The notes below the pieces were generated by a model. It made no database searches. It was given only the letters and a program-made list of their open reading frames with translations, and was not told the origin of the DNA. This document shows positions 9,223-19,817 of a stretch of DNA of 64,000 nucleotides, in pieces. Numbering within the stretch: the first letter of the stretch is position 1; each line of letters opens with the position of its first letter. The stretch is from the NCBI RefSeq assembly GCF_006704125.1, contig NZ_VIGH01000001.1, positions 795,993 to 859,992 on the forward strand. The letters are read 5' to 3'. The translations under genes were made by a program, and so were the position numbers. The stretch is from Rhodococcus spelaei. Lineage in GTDB: Bacteria; Actinomycetota; Actinomycetes; Mycobacteriales; Mycobacteriaceae.

Positions 9223-9634
9223 GGGTTTGCCCCCCTCAGGCGATGGACCCCAGCCGATATGCGGGGCCGGGCGCCGATGCTAGCAGTCCTTTCGCGCCGT
9301 CGTCGGGTCATTCGCAGACGCTTGCGAGCGACAGTTCGGGGCGGGAGCTTCCTGTCCGGGGATCGCGGCAAGCCGACCATTCTCGGGTGGCGAGTGGTCG
9401 CCGAGTTCACGAAGTCTGGTGTCCGTCAGGCACTTCGGGTCGAATGCTTGCATCGGGCAGGAACGTGTTCTAACTTGATGAAGTGGTCTGTGGCCGGCCC
9501 AACGATCCTGCGGGCGCGGGCGAGGCTTCGGGGGATCGACCGTTCCTGCGCGAGCACATCCGTTCTGGCTTTCGGGTTTCTGCTCGCCAGTTCAGCCGGA
9601 TCTGAGGGGTGGGAATTCAGGCATGAGGAGTCAT
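9223..9634. other. Divergent promoter region between methyltransferase and PKS1
   Basis: No convincing gene is seen here on either strand. Long open frames exist but lack ribosome sites and family resemblance. The stretch holds one KstR-like palindrome (9459-9472) and should carry the promoter of the methyltransferase and possibly that of PKS1. Confidence 0.5.
9459..9472. promoter_or_regulatory. KstR-like palindromic operator 1
   Basis: AGGAACGTGTTCTA fits the TetR-family KstR operator pattern TnnAACnnGTTnnA except for the first base. It lies between the divergent methyltransferase and PKS1 genes. Two similar sites occur at 28010 and 28151. Confidence 0.45.
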
Positions 9635-9934
9635 ATGTCGGCGATCGCGGCATTTCGGATACTGGATGCCTTCGCCCATTATTGCGAATGCAGTGTCGAC
9701 CTTCCGATGACCATCGCAGCGGCCTGCACCGCGGTGGACACCTAGAAATTCAGGGTTCGGTTTGACCCTGGATTGGTCCAGCCCGGAACACACCAGATCG
9801 TCAACGTGGCCGATTCCCTTCTCGACCATTTCGTGGTTGATCTCGACGGATACCTACGACAACACATCGCAACCCAACTTCATTTGACTTGGATGGGGAA
9901 TTGGTATGACTCGGGTAAATCCAGGGCGCGCTGA
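9635..9934 (+). pseudogene. Small reading frame interrupted by an in-frame TAG, overlapping PKS1 start
   Basis: An ATG at 9635 with GAGGAG five bases upstream opens a frame of 36 codons ending at TAG (9743-9745). The same frame then continues with protein-like sequence (residues such as VRFDPGLVQPGTHQIVN and SLLDHFVVDLDGYLRQH) until a TGA at about 9936, past the PKS1 start at 9906. The good ribosome site and coherent composition on both sides of the stop suggest a former gene of about 100 codons broken by a nonsense change. The family is not recognised. A functional 36-residue leader peptide is an alternative. Confidence 0.35.
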
Positions 9935-12900
9935 GGTTCTCGATGATGAGCCTGAGCGGACGCAGCCGATCGCGATTGTGGGTACGGGCTGCCGGTTTCC
10001 CGGCGGTGTGGAGTCTTCAGATGACCTGTGGCAGTTGGTAGTTGACGGTCGTGATGGTCTATCAGACTTCCCGGCGGACCGCGGCTGGGACCTGGAACAC
10101 CTGTACGACCCGGAGCCGGGTGTGCCGGGCAAGTCCTACGTACGCGTGGGCGGATTCCTCCAACAATCATCCGAGTTCGACGCCGAGTTCTTCGGGATCA
10201 GTCCGCGCGAGGCGTTGGCGATGGACCCACAGCAGCGAGTGATGCTGGAAACCGCATGGGAGGCGCTGGAATCAGCGGGCATCGACCCATCGGCGCTACG
10301 CGGAAGCGACACCGGAGTGTTCTGCGGGGTGATGCACAACGACTACGGGGTCGGCGCCGGCCGGCAGGTTCCGGTCGACGTCGAGGGCTATCGATTGACC
10401 GGCAGTTCATCCAGCGTGGTGTCGGGCCGGGTGTCGTACGTGTTGGGGTTGGAGGGCCCGGCAGTTTCGGTGGACACCTCGGCCTCGTCGTCGTTGGTGG
10501 CGCTGCATCTGGCTGTTCAGGCGTTGCGGTCGGGAGAGTGTTCGCTGGCGCTGGCCGGTGGTGTGACGGTGATGTCCACACCCGCGACGTTCGTCGAGTT
10601 CTCCCGGCAGCGGGGGCTCGCTGTCGATGGTCGGTGTAAGCCATTCGCCGACGCCGCCGACGGCACGGCGTGGGGGGAGGGCTCGGGTGTGCTGGTGCTG
10701 GAGCGGTTGTCCGATGCCCGACGCAACGGGCATCAGGTATTGGCAGTGGTGCGGGGTAGTGCGGTCAATCAGGATGGTGCGTCGAATGGCTTGACCGCAC
10801 CGAACGGTCGCTCCCAGCAGCGGGTGATTCGGCGTGCGTTGGCCAATGCAGGGGTGTCTGCGGCCGAGGTCGATGTGGTGGAGGCCCACGGCACGGGGAC
10901 CAGGTTGGGTGATCCGATCGAGGCGCGGGCGTTGCTGGCCACCTATGGGCAGGACCGGCCGGAGGATCGGCCGGTGTGGCTGGGGTCGGTCAAATCCAAC
11001 ATCGGGCATACCCAGGCGGCTGCCGGTGTGGCCGGGGTGATCAAGATGGTTCAGGCGCTCCACCGAGGAATCTTGCCCAAGACGCTGCACGTGGATACGC
11101 CGTCCACACAGGTGGATTGGAATGCTGGGCGGGTGGAGCTGCTCACCGAGCAACGCGACTGGCCGATGGTCGATCGGCCGCGTCGTGCCGCGGTGTCGTC
11201 GTTCGGTGTCAGTGGCACCAATGCCCACGTCATCCTCGAGCAGGCGCCGGAGTCGGTGACCGATCCGGTGACCGATCCGGTGACCGGTGTGGACGGATCG
11301 GTCGCGTGGGTGGTGTCGGGTCGGACGCCGGAAGCGTTGGCGGGGCAGGCGAGTCGGTTGTCGCGTTATCTGCTCGAGCGTTCGGATGTGGATCCGGTGG
11401 ATGTGGCGGTGACCTTGGCGGGCCGGTCGCGGTTCGAGCAGCGTGCGGTGGTCGTGGGCGGGGACCGAACGGCGCTGTTGGGCGCTTTGGCGGCGGTGGC
11501 CCAAGGGGTGCCTGGTGATGGTGTGGTGTCGGGAACCGCACGTGCGCATGGCAAGACGGTATTGGTGTTTCCGGGTCAGGGTGCACAGTGGCTGGGGATG
11601 GGCCGGGGATTGTCGGCTCGGTTTCCGGTGTTCGCGCAGAAGATGGCCGAGTGCGATCGGGCGTTCGCTCCTTTGGCGGAGTGGTCGTTGCTGGATGTGC
11701 TTGCCACCGATGATGCGGGGTGGCTCGAACACGTCGAGATCGTGCAGCCGGTGCTGTTCGCGGTGATGGTGTCGCTGGCGGAGTTGTGGCGTTCGGTCGG
11801 CGTCATACCCGATGCGGTGGTGGGTCATTCCCAGGGTGAGATCGCCGCGGCTCATGTCGCGGGCGGGTTGTCGCTCGAGGATGCCGCCCGGATCGTGATC
11901 CGGCGGTCGGCGGCGTTGGCAGCGTTGGCGGGTCAGGGCGCGATGGCGTCGGTATTCGCGTCGCGGGAGCGGGTCGAGGAGCTGCTCGAGGGGTTAGAAG
12001 GGTTGACGGTGGCCGTGGTCAATGGCCCTGGGTCGACGGTGGTTTCCGGCGCGAGCGGGCCGTTGGAGTCGCTGTTGGGTGAGTGTGAGCGTCGTGGTGT
12101 TCGTGCGCGGCGGGTGGCGGTGGACTACGCCTCGCATTCGCCCCAGGTCGACCAGCTCCGTGATCACCTGATGCAGGCACTGACCACAGACCGGACACCA
12201 TCACTCGAGACCGGATCGTCGCGGGCGGCGTTCTATTCGACTGTCACCGGCACGGTCCTGGATTCGGCCGGGTTGGATGCGGACTATTGGTACCGGAATC
12301 TGCGGGACACGGTGTGCTTCGAGCAGGCTGTGCAGGCGTTGCGTAGGGACGGGTACACCGTGTTCGTCGAGGCGAGCCCGCACCCGTTGCTGGGTGTCGA
12401 CATCGAACAGATCTGTGAGGCTTCGGCTTCCGACGATGGCCGGGACCCGGTCATCGTGGGTTCGTTGCAGCGCGACCAGGACACTGTTCTCGCGTTCACC
12501 CGCTCGATGGCTCGTTTGGATGTGGCGGGTGTGGACGTCGTGTGGGATGCGGTGTCGGGGGGGCGTGGTCGGCGTGTGGAGCTGCCGGGTTACGCGTTCC
12601 AGCGTCGCCGGTATTGGTTGAGTTCGTCGGGGGTAGGCGATGCGGAGTCGTCCGGGTTGTCAGAGGCCGCCCATCCGGAGGTCCGTGGCGCGCCGGGAGT
12701 TGTGGCGGGTCTGCGGCAGCGGTTGGCGGGACTGACCGACGCCGAGCGGAAGGCGCTGGTGCTGGACACTGTTCGCGGTCAGGTTGCCGCCGTGCTGGGC
12801 CACGACAGCGGTGCGGTCATCGATGCCGGCCGTAATTTCCGGGATCTGGGCTTCGACTCGCTCACCGCGGTCGAGGCACGCAACCGGCTGAACACCGTCA

Positions 12901-15900
12901 CGGGCTTGCGGTTGCCTGCGTCCCTGGTTTTCGACTATCCGACACCGGACGCCGTGACCGAGCACATCCTCGCTCGGCTCACCGACACCGATGCCGCTAC
13001 GGCATGGGAATCGGTGCCGGTGGTGTCGTCGTCGGAGCCGGTGGCGATCGTGGGCGTGGGGTGTCGGTTTCCGGGTGGGGTGTCTTCCGCGGAAGAGTTG
13101 TGGCAGTTGCTGGTTGACGGATGTGATGTGATCTCGGATTTCCCGGCCGACCGCGGCTGGGACGGGGTGTTCGATCCGGCGCCGGGTGTGACGGGCAAGT
13201 CGTACACGAAGGCGGGCGGATTCCTTTATGACGCAGCCGAGTTCGATGCCGGGTTCTTCGGGATCAGTCCGCGTGAGGCGATCGGGATGGACCCCCAGCA
13301 GCGGATCCTGCTGGAAACGGCGTGGGAGGCACTCGAACACGCCGGAATCCGGCCTGCGACGCTGCGAGGCAGCGACACCGGCGTGTACGTCGGTGTGATC
13401 GACCAGTCCTACGGTGTCGGCGCCGGTGATGGCGACGGGGTCGCGGATGGCGGGTTCACCGGTGTGACAGCGAGTGTGGTGTCGGGTCGGGTGTCGTACG
13501 TATTGGGGTTGGAAGGCCCTGCGGTATCGGTGGATACGGCGTGTTCGGCGGGTTTGGTGGCCGTGCATCAGGCTGCGGCGGCGTTGCGGTCGGGAGAGTG
13601 CTCGCTGGCGTTGGCGGGTGGTGTGACGGTGATGGCGACCGCGGGAATGTTCGTCGAGTTTTCGCGGCAGCGGGGGTTGGCGCCGGATGGTCGGTGTAAG
13701 CCGTTCGCGGAGGCGGCTGACGGGACAGCGTGGGGTGAGGGCTCGGGTGTGCTGGTGCTGGAGCGGTTGTCCGATGCGCAACGCAACGGGCATCAGGTGC
13801 TGGCGGTGGTGCGTGGTTCGGCGGTGAATCAGGATGGTGCGTCGAATGGATTGACGGCGCCGAACGGGCCTTCGCAGCAGAGGGTGATTCGGCGTGCGCT
13901 GGCCAATGCAGGGGTGTCTGCGGCCGAGGTCGATGTGGTGGAGGCGCACGGCACTGGCACCACGTTGGGTGATCCGATCGAGGCCCAGGCGTTGCTGGCG
14001 ACTTATGGTCAGCGAGATCGTGATTCGGAACCGGTGTGGTTGGGTTCGGTCAAGTCCAATATCGGGCACACCCAGGCGGCTGCCGGCGTGGCCGGGGTGA
14101 TCAAGATGGTGCAGGCCCTGCGCCACGGGGTGCTGCCCGAGACGCTGCACGTGGACGCACCGTCCTCGCATGTGGATTGGACCGCAGGACACGCTCAGCT
14201 GCTGAGTCGGGCACGGGACTGGCCGGAGGCCGATCGTCCGCGACGGGCCGCGGTATCGGCGTTCGGTATCAGCGGCACCAATGCCCACGTGATCCTCGAA
14301 CAGGCACCGGTGAGCGAGCCGGCACCGCAACGACGGACACCGATAGATGGGTCGGCGCCGGTAGCGTGGGTGGTGTCGGCGCGAACCCGGGATGGGTTGG
14401 CGGAGCAGGCGGCTCGGTTGTCGACCTATCTGGGGCAGCGTCCGGATGCGGATGCGATGGATGTGGCCGCGACATTGTCCGGACGTTCGCGATTCGAGCA
14501 TCGTGCGGTGATCGTCGGCGGGGATCGGGCGCAGTTGCTGGGCGGGCTCGACACGGTGGCGCGGGGGCTACCCGCCGGCGCCGCCGATGTTGGTGCGGTG
14601 GTGTCGGGGGTTGTCGGTAGACACGGTAAGACGGTGTTGGTGTTCCCGGGTCAGGGTGCGCAGTGGCTGGGGATGGGGCGGGAGTTGCTGGCTTCCTCGC
14701 CGGTGTTCGCAGAAGCCATGACCGAGTGTGATCGGGTGTTCTCCACGTTGGTGGACTGGTCGCTGCTCGAGGTGCTCGACGGCGGCGAAGGTGCGCCCTC
14801 GCTGGAGCGTGTCGAGGTTGTGCAGCCGGTGTTGTTCGCGGTGATGGTGTCGCTGGCACAGTTGTGGCGTTCGGTCGGTGTGGAACCCGATGCCGTGGTG
14901 GGTCATTCTCAAGGTGAGATCGCCGCAGCCTATGTGGCCGGTGCGTTGTCGCTCGCGGATGCCGCCCGGATCGTGATTCTGCGGGCGGCGGCGTTGACGG
15001 CGTTGGCCGGTCAGGGTGCGATGGTGGCGGTCGGGCTCCCGGTCGAGCAGGTCGAGCGGCTGCTCGAGAGGTTCGACGGGTTGGCGGTGGCTGTGGTCAA
15101 CGGCCCGGGGTCGACAGTGGTGTCCGGTGACATCGGGCAGGTGGGGTTGTTCCTGACCGAGTGTGAGCGACTCGATGTTCGCGCCCGTCGGATCGCAGTG
15201 GATTACGCCTCGCATTCTCCCCAGGTCGAACAACTACGCGATCACCTGCTCGACGTACTGACCGAAATCCAGCCGCGTTCACAAGATTCCATCGGTCCGA
15301 AGGGTTCGTCGGGGGTGGTGTTCTATTCCACCGTCACCGGCACGATCCTGGACCCGACCGAATTGGATGCCGCGTACTGGTTCCGCAATCTGCGGGAAAC
15401 GGTGCGTTTCGAGCAGACCGTGCGGGCATTGCATCGCGACGGATACGGCGTGTTCGTCGAGGCGAGCCCACACCCGCTGCTGACCGTCGACATCGAACAG
15501 ATCTGCGAGGCAGCAGATCCCGGCAGCAGCAATCCTCCGAACAGCGATGACCCGGTGATCGTGGGTTCGCTGGTGCGCGGCGAGGACAGCGCGATCGCGT
15601 TCACGCGTTCGATGGCCCGGTTGGATGTGTCGGGTGTCGATGTGGTGTGGGATGCGGCGAGTCAGGGCCGTGGTCGTCGAATCGAGTTGCCCGCGTATGC
15701 GTTCCAGCGTCGCCGCTATTGGTTGACGTCGACCGCGACCGGTGACGCGGTGTCGCTGGGGTTGGCCGGGGCCGGGCATCCGCTGTTGGGTGCGGTTATG
15801 GCGTCCGCGGACACGGGTGCGGTGGTGTTGACGGGTCGGTTGTCCTTGGCGTCGCAGCCGTGGCTGGTCGACCACGCGGTCGGTGGGGTGGTGTTGTTCC

Positions 15901-18900
15901 CCGGTACCGGGTTCGTGGAGTTGGCGATGCGGGCAGGGGAGGAGGTCGGCTGCCCGGTGTTGCGGGACCTGACATTGACGACCCCGTTGGTGTTGACCGC
16001 CGAGGCCGGGGTGCAGCTGCAGGTCGTGGTCGATGGGCACGATGGGCAGGAACAGGGTGTTCGGCGGGTGATGGTGTATTCCCGTGCTGCCGGGGAACCG
16101 CAGGCGGGGTGGGTCACTCATGCCGAGGGAATGCTTGCGGGAAAGGGTGTCGATTCCGCGAATTCGGTTGCCGCCGACGCGGTGTCGGAGGGGTTGGCGG
16201 TGTGGCCGCCGCGTGATGCGGTAGCGGTGGCGGTGGCGGATCTGTATGCGGTGTTGGCGGACCTCGGCTATGACTATGGTCCGACCTTCCAGGGGCTGCG
16301 GTCGCTGTGGCGTCGTGGTGAGGAGTTGTTCGTCGAGGCTTCGTTGCCGGATTCGGTGAGTGATGCGTCGGGGTTCGGGCTGCATCCGGCGTTGTTGGAT
16401 TCGGTGCTGCACGCCAAGGTGATGGATACCGAATCCGGTGGCGAGGTGATGTTGCCGTTCGCGTGGTCGGAGGTGTCGCTGCACGCGGTCGGCGCGTCGG
16501 TGGTGCGGGCCCGGATCAGGCCGACCGATTCCGGTCCCGGCGCGGTGGCGATCGAGGTTGCCGATACGGCCGGGCGTCCGGTGTTGACGGCTGGGTCGTT
16601 GACCTTGCGGCCGGTGTCACCGGGACAATTGGGTGCCACGCGCACGCGTGAGCGGTTGTGCGCGGTCCAGTGGACGCCAGCGCCGACTCCGATCCCGAGT
16701 TCGGGGTCGGTACCGGAGTCTCGGGTGTTCACCACGGTCGAGGGATTCTTGGCGTGGACGCGCGACGATACTGCGTCGGTGCCGCCGGTGGTGGTGCTGG
16801 ACCGGCGCGAGATCGGCTGCACCGCCGAGGATGTGCCGCGGCGGGTGCATCGGGCGACCGCTGACGTGCTGGTCGGCTTGCAGGCTTGGCTGGGTGAGTC
16901 GCGGTTCGCCGGGAGCATGCTGGTGGTGTCGACCTGCGGGGCTGTCGCACGCGACGGTGAGGAGATCGTTGATCTGGCCGGTTCCGCGGTGTGGGGTTTG
17001 GTGCGTTCGGCGCAGTCGGAGGACCCGGACAGGTTCGTACTCCTGGACACCGATCACTCTGTCGACCTGCCGGGGGTCGCGTTGGCGGAGGTGTTGGCTT
17101 GTGGTGAACCCCAGGTGATGGTCCGCGGGGGGGTGCTGCACCTGGCCCGACTGACCCGGCTGACCGATTCGCTGGGTCTGGTTGTACCGGAGTCGATGTC
17201 GTGGCGGCTGGAAGCCGGCGACGAGACTGTCGACGGGCTCAGGCTGAACCCGTGCGGTGCCGCGGATCAACCATTGGGGCAGGGGCAGGTGCGTCTTGCG
17301 GTGCGGGCCGGTGGCCTGAACTTCAGAGACGTTCTCATCTGTCTGGGTGCGGTGGACGTGGGGAACACCGCGATGGGCATGGAAGTTGCCGGGGTGGTCG
17401 TCGAGGTCGGCCCGGGGGTGGAGGGCTTTGTCCTCGGAGACCGGGTGATGGGGCTGATCGAAGATGGTCTGGGTCCTTTCGTGGTGACGGATCAGAGACT
17501 GATCGTCCACCTGCCCGAGGGATGGTCGTTCACCGATGCGGCCACGGTTCCGATTGTTTTCCTCACCGCCTATTACGGTCTCCGGGATTTGGCTGGGGCC
17601 CGGCAGGGAGAGACTCTGCTGGTGCACGCGGCTGCCGGCGGGGTGGGTATGGCGGCTACCCAGCTGGCCCGATACTGGGGAATCGAGGTGTACGGGACCG
17701 CTAGCCAGGGTAAGTGGGACACCTTGGCTTCCATGGGGTTCGATGAGCAGCACATCGGGGATTCGCGCTCACTTCGTTTCGGGGAACAGTTCATGACGGC
17801 CACTCGCGGTCGTGGTGTGGACATCGTTCTGGACTCGCTGGCTGGGGAATTCGTCGATACGTCCTTGCGGCTGTTGCCGCGCGGCGGCCGCTTCTTGGAG
17901 ATGGGCAAAACCGACATACGCGATGGCGGAGAGATCGCCGCTCGCTATCCGGGAGTGCACTATCGTGCATTCGACCTGTGGGATGCCGGGCCGGATCGGA
18001 TCGCAGAGATGCTGGTCGATCTCAGGGCGATGTTCGACAGGAAAGTGATCGTTCCGCTGCCCGTCAAGACATATGACATTCGGCGTGCGCGCGATGCGTT
18101 CCGATACTTCAGTCAGGCGCGTCATATCGGAAAGATCGCCCTGTCCATCCCGGCGGGGGAGGCCTGTGCGGATTCGGATGTGGTGTCGGCGGTGTCGGCG
18201 GGCACGGTGTTGATCACCGGTGGTACCGGTGGGTTGGGGTCGATGCTGGCGCGGCATCTGGTGACCGATTACGGGGTGCGGTCGTTGGTGTTGGCCAGTC
18301 GCCGCGGCCTGGCGGCGTCGGGGGCAGAGGACTTGGTCACGGAGTTGACCGGGTTGGGTGCCCGGGTACGGATCGTGGCGTGTGATGTGTCCGATCGCGG
18401 TGAGGTCGTGGAGTTGTTGGCCGCGGTGCCTCACGACGCGCCGTTGACCGGCCTGGTCCATACCGCGGGTGTGCTCGACGACGGTGTCGTGGTGTCGTTG
18501 AGCCCGGATCGGATGGATGCAGTCTTGGCGGCCAAGGCGGATGCGGCGTGGCATCTGCATGAGTTGACCCGTGAGTTGGATCTGGCGTTGTTTGTGTTGT
18601 ATTCCTCGGTCGCGGGTGTGTTGGGCACCGCGGGGCAGGGCAACTATGCCGCCGCGAACGCGTTCCTCGACGGGTTGGCCGAGTATCGCCGTGGTGAAGG
18701 TCGGACGGCGGTGTCGATCGCGTGGGGTTTGTGGGCCGCGGGCACCGAGATGACCGGGCACCTCGGCGAGGCCGACACCACACGTCTTGGTCGGGGTGGA
18801 GTGGTGGCGATGTCGGACGAGCAGGGTTTGGCGTTGTTCGACGCCGCTGTGGCGCAACATCGCGCGGGTGTGGTCGCTGCCCGCGTGGACACCGCCTCGC

Positions 18901-19484
18901 TGGCTTCCGGTGCGCGCGCGGGCACACTGGCTCCGTTGCTCGAGGGCTTGCTACCGGGGATCCGTCGCGTCACCGGAGTTGTAACGGGTCTGCGGCAGCA
19001 GTTGGCGGGACTGACCGGGGCTGAGCGAAAGACGCTGGTGCTGGACGCTGTTCGCGGTCAGGTCGCCGCAGTGTTGGGCCACGACAGCGGCGCGGCCATC
19101 GATGCCGGCCGTAGCTTCCGGGATCTGGGCTTCGACTCACTGACCGCGGTCGAGGCACGCAACCGGTTGAACACCGTCACCGGGCTTCGGTTGCCCGCGA
19201 CGCTTGTCTTCGACTATCCGACACCGGACGCGGTGACCGCGCACATCCTCACCCAACTCACCGACACCGATGTCTCCGAACCTCTTTCGCTCCTGGAAAG
19301 AGAAGTAATGGATATGGTCGACGGCAACAGAATGACCAGTGAGTTCTACTCGAAGTTGTTGAACTTGACGCGAATCGCCAGTCGGGCGACTGATTCTCGG
19401 GATTCAGCCCAGTCGGAAGACGTCATGGCCATGAGTGATCAAACGTTGCTTGACCTGTTGGAGGACGAATTCGGTATCTCGTAG
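9906..19484 (+). CDS. Type I modular polyketide synthase: loading module plus fully reducing module
   Basis: A 3192-residue two-module PKS. Loading module: KS (about 20-445), AT (about 551-870), ACP (Ser985 in LGFDSL). In this KS the active-site Cys is Ala193 (DTSASSS instead of DTACSSS) while both His motifs (EAHGTGT, KSNIGHT) remain, so it can decarboxylate but not condense. Extension module: KS (Cys1213), AT (about 1578-1900), DH (His1990, Asp2165), ER (about 2425-2745, NADPH loop [11 protein letters not shown]), KR (about 2760-3000, GGTGGLG, Tyr2914, LDD motif of B-type), ACP (Ser3078). Both ATs carry GHSQGE and YASH, the methylmalonyl signature. The acidic C-terminal tail (about 3125-3192) is a docking domain. 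Predicted output is propionyl starter plus one fully reduced methylmalonate, passed to PKS2. ATG 9906 follows GGATGGGG at about 9892. Confidence 0.93.
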   Translation: MTRVNPGRAEVLDDEPERTQPIAIVGTGCRFPGGVESSDDLWQLVVDGRDGLSDFPADRGWDLEHLYDPEPGVPGKSYVRVGGFLQQSSEFDAEFFGISPREALAMDPQQRVMLETAWEALESAGIDPSALRGSDTGVFCGVMHNDYGVGAGRQVPVDVEGYRLTGSSSSVVSGRVSYVLGLEGPAVSVDTSASSSLVALHLAVQALRSGECSLALAGGVTVMSTPATFVEFSRQRGLAVDGRCKPFADAADGTAWGEGSGVLVLERLSDARRNGHQVLAVVRGSAVNQDGASNGLTAPNGRSQQRVIRRALANAGVSAAEVDVVEAHGTGTRLGDPIEARALLATYGQDRPEDRPVWLGSVKSNIGHTQAAAGVAGVIKMVQALHRGILPKTLHVDTPSTQVDWNAGRVELLTEQRDWPMVDRPRRAAVSSFGVSGTNAHVILEQAPESVTDPVTDPVTGVDGSVAWVVSGRTPEALAGQASRLSRYLLERSDVDPVDVAVTLAGRSRFEQRAVVVGGDRTALLGALAAVAQGVPGDGVVSGTARAHGKTVLVFPGQGAQWLGMGRGLSARFPVFAQKMAECDRAFAPLAEWSLLDVLATDDAGWLEHVEIVQPVLFAVMVSLAELWRSVGVIPDAVVGHSQGEIAAAHVAGGLSLEDAARIVIRRSAALAALAGQGAMASVFASRERVEELLEGLEGLTVAVVNGPGSTVVSGASGPLESLLGECERRGVRARRVAVDYASHSPQVDQLRDHLMQALTTDRTPSLETGSSRAAFYSTVTGTVLDSAGLDADYWYRNLRDTVCFEQAVQALRRDGYTVFVEASPHPLLGVDIEQICEASASDDGRDPVIVGSLQRDQDTVLAFTRSMARLDVAGVDVVWDAVSGGRGRRVELPGYAFQRRRYWLSSSGVGDAESSGLSEAAHPEVRGAPGVVAGLRQRLAGLTDAERKALVLDTVRGQVAAVLGHDSGAVIDAGRNFRDLGFDSLTAVEARNRLNTVTGLRLPASLVFDYPTPDAVTEHILARLTDTDAATAWESVPVVSSSEPVAIVGVGCRFPGGVSSAEELWQLLVDGCDVISDFPADRGWDGVFDPAPGVTGKSYTKAGGFLYDAAEFDAGFFGISPREAIGMDPQQRILLETAWEALEHAGIRPATLRGSDTGVYVGVIDQSYGVGAGDGDGVADGGFTGVTASVVSGRVSYVLGLEGPAVSVDTACSAGLVAVHQAAAALRSGECSLALAGGVTVMATAGMFVEFSRQRGLAPDGRCKPFAEAADGTAWGEGSGVLVLERLSDAQRNGHQVLAVVRGSAVNQDGASNGLTAPNGPSQQRVIRRALANAGVSAAEVDVVEAHGTGTTLGDPIEAQALLATYGQRDRDSEPVWLGSVKSNIGHTQAAAGVAGVIKMVQALRHGVLPETLHVDAPSSHVDWTAGHAQLLSRARDWPEADRPRRAAVSAFGISGTNAHVILEQAPVSEPAPQRRTPIDGSAPVAWVVSARTRDGLAEQAARLSTYLGQRPDADAMDVAATLSGRSRFEHRAVIVGGDRAQLLGGLDTVARGLPAGAADVGAVVSGVVGRHGKTVLVFPGQGAQWLGMGRELLASSPVFAEAMTECDRVFSTLVDWSLLEVLDGGEGAPSLERVEVVQPVLFAVMVSLAQLWRSVGVEPDAVVGHSQGEIAAAYVAGALSLADAARIVILRAAALTALAGQGAMVAVGLPVEQVERLLERFDGLAVAVVNGPGSTVVSGDIGQVGLFLTECERLDVRARRIAVDYASHSPQVEQLRDHLLDVLTEIQPRSQDSIGPKGSSGVVFYSTVTGTILDPTELDAAYWFRNLRETVRFEQTVRALHRDGYGVFVEASPHPLLTVDIEQICEAADPGSSNPPNSDDPVIVGSLVRGEDSAIAFTRSMARLDVSGVDVVWDAASQGRGRRIELPAYAFQRRRYWLTSTATGDAVSLGLAGAGHPLLGAVMASADTGAVVLTGRLSLASQPWLVDHAVGGVVLFPGTGFVELAMRAGEEVGCPVLRDLTLTTPLVLTAEAGVQLQVVVDGHDGQEQGVRRVMVYSRAAGEPQAGWVTHAEGMLAGKGVDSANSVAADAVSEGLAVWPPRDAVAVAVADLYAVLADLGYDYGPTFQGLRSLWRRGEELFVEASLPDSVSDASGFGLHPALLDSVLHAKVMDTESGGEVMLPFAWSEVSLHAVGASVVRARIRPTDSGPGAVAIEVADTAGRPVLTAGSLTLRPVSPGQLGATRTRERLCAVQWTPAPTPIPSSGSVPESRVFTTVEGFLAWTRDDTASVPPVVVLDRREIGCTAEDVPRRVHRATADVLVGLQAWLGESRFAGSMLVVSTCGAVARDGEEIVDLAGSAVWGLVRSAQSEDPDRFVLLDTDHSVDLPGVALAEVLACGEPQVMVRGGVLHLARLTRLTDSLGLVVPESMSWRLEAGDETVDGLRLNPCGAADQPLGQGQVRLAVRAGGLNFRDVLICLGAVDVGNTAMGMEVAGVVVEVGPGVEGFVLGDRVMGLIEDGLGPFVVTDQRLIVHLPEGWSFTDAATVPIVFLTAYYGLRDLAGARQGETLLVHAAAGGVGMAATQLARYWGIEVYGTASQGKWDTLASMGFDEQHIGDSRSLRFGEQFMTATRGRGVDIVLDSLAGEFVDTSLRLLPRGGRFLEMGKTDIRDGGEIAARYPGVHYRAFDLWDAGPDRIAEMLVDLRAMFDRKVIVPLPVKTYDIRRARDAFRYFSQARHIGKIALSIPAGEACADSDVVSAVSAGTVLITGGTGGLGSMLARHLVTDYGVRSLVLASRRGLAASGAEDLVTELTGLGARVRIVACDVSDRGEVVELLAAVPHDAPLTGLVHTAGVLDDGVVVSLSPDRMDAVLAAKADAAWHLHELTRELDLALFVLYSSVAGVLGTAGQGNYAAANAFLDGLAEYRRGEGRTAVSIAWGLWAAGTEMTGHLGEADTTRLGRGGVVAMSDEQGLALFDAAVAQHRAGVVAARVDTASLASGARAGTLAPLLEGLLPGIRRVTGVVTGLRQQLAGLTGAERKTLVLDAVRGQVAAVLGHDSGAAIDAGRSFRDLGFDSLTAVEARNRLNTVTGLRLPATLVFDYPTPDAVTAHILTQLTDTDVSEPLSLLEREVMDMVDGNRMTSEFYSKLLNLTRIASRATDSRDSAQSEDVMAMSDQTLLDLLEDEFGIS

Positions 19485-19544
19485 CTTCGCGAACGCCGTT
19501 GATGTTCAGGCGATTTCACACATTCAGTCCCGAAGGATGAGCAC

Positions 19545-19691
19545 ATGACATCTCTCCTGATTCGTCGAGACCTTCCACACCCCCCTGGGCGCGTGCCCCT
19601 CTTGGGTGATATCACCCATATCGATCGTTATCGCCCTATTCGGAATGAAACGGCCCTGTCCGCATCGCTCGGCCCCATTTTCGCCGTATCA
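19545..19691 (+). pseudogene. Truncated N-terminus of a cytochrome P450
   Basis: Starting at an ATG with a GAAGGA site nine bases upstream, about 48 codons encode the proline-rich entry of a P450 of the type fused to reductases: LPHPPGRVPLLGDITHID, then ALSASLGPIF. The resemblance stops there; the frame continues for 42 codons through unrelated sequence that includes the PKS1 terminator. No heme-binding Cys region or I-helix follows on any frame. It is read as a deletion remnant of a tailoring oxidase gene downstream of PKS1. The family call rests on recognition of the motif, not on a search. Confidence 0.6.
19604..19617. repeat. 14-bp perfect palindrome downstream of PKS1
   Basis: GGGTGATATCACCC is a perfect palindrome inside the P450 stub. 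It may be chance coding sequence or an operator-like site. Confidence 0.3.
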
Positions 19692-19738
19692 GCTGAAGGT
19701 CGTACCCCGAGCCAGCCGATGAGGCCGACTGGCCCACG

Positions 19739-19774
19739 CCGGGATCGTGCCGCGGACCTCCGGCACGATCCCGG
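19739..19774. terminator. Terminator between PKS1 and the monooxygenase gene
   Basis: A perfect 14-bp stem (19739-19752 with 19761-19774, CCGGGATCGTGCCG) with an eight-base loop. It lies between two convergent transcription units and could stop both. No clear T-tract is seen on either side. Confidence 0.7.
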
Positions 19775-19817
19775 TGGGGGACCCAACGACGACTACTCGG
19801 TACGCCTCAGATACTGA

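Noticed and set aside
9459..9472. Reading the GAAC-N2-GTTC palindromes as LexA/SOS boxes
   Set aside because: The actinobacterial SOS box has a four-base gap (GAAC-N4-GTTC); these have two, which fits the KstR pattern instead.
9259..9765. Plus-strand frame of about 168 codons before PKS1
   Set aside because: It has no ribosome site, Arg/Ser-rich random-like translation and no recognisable family. The frame starting at 9635 is more protein-like.
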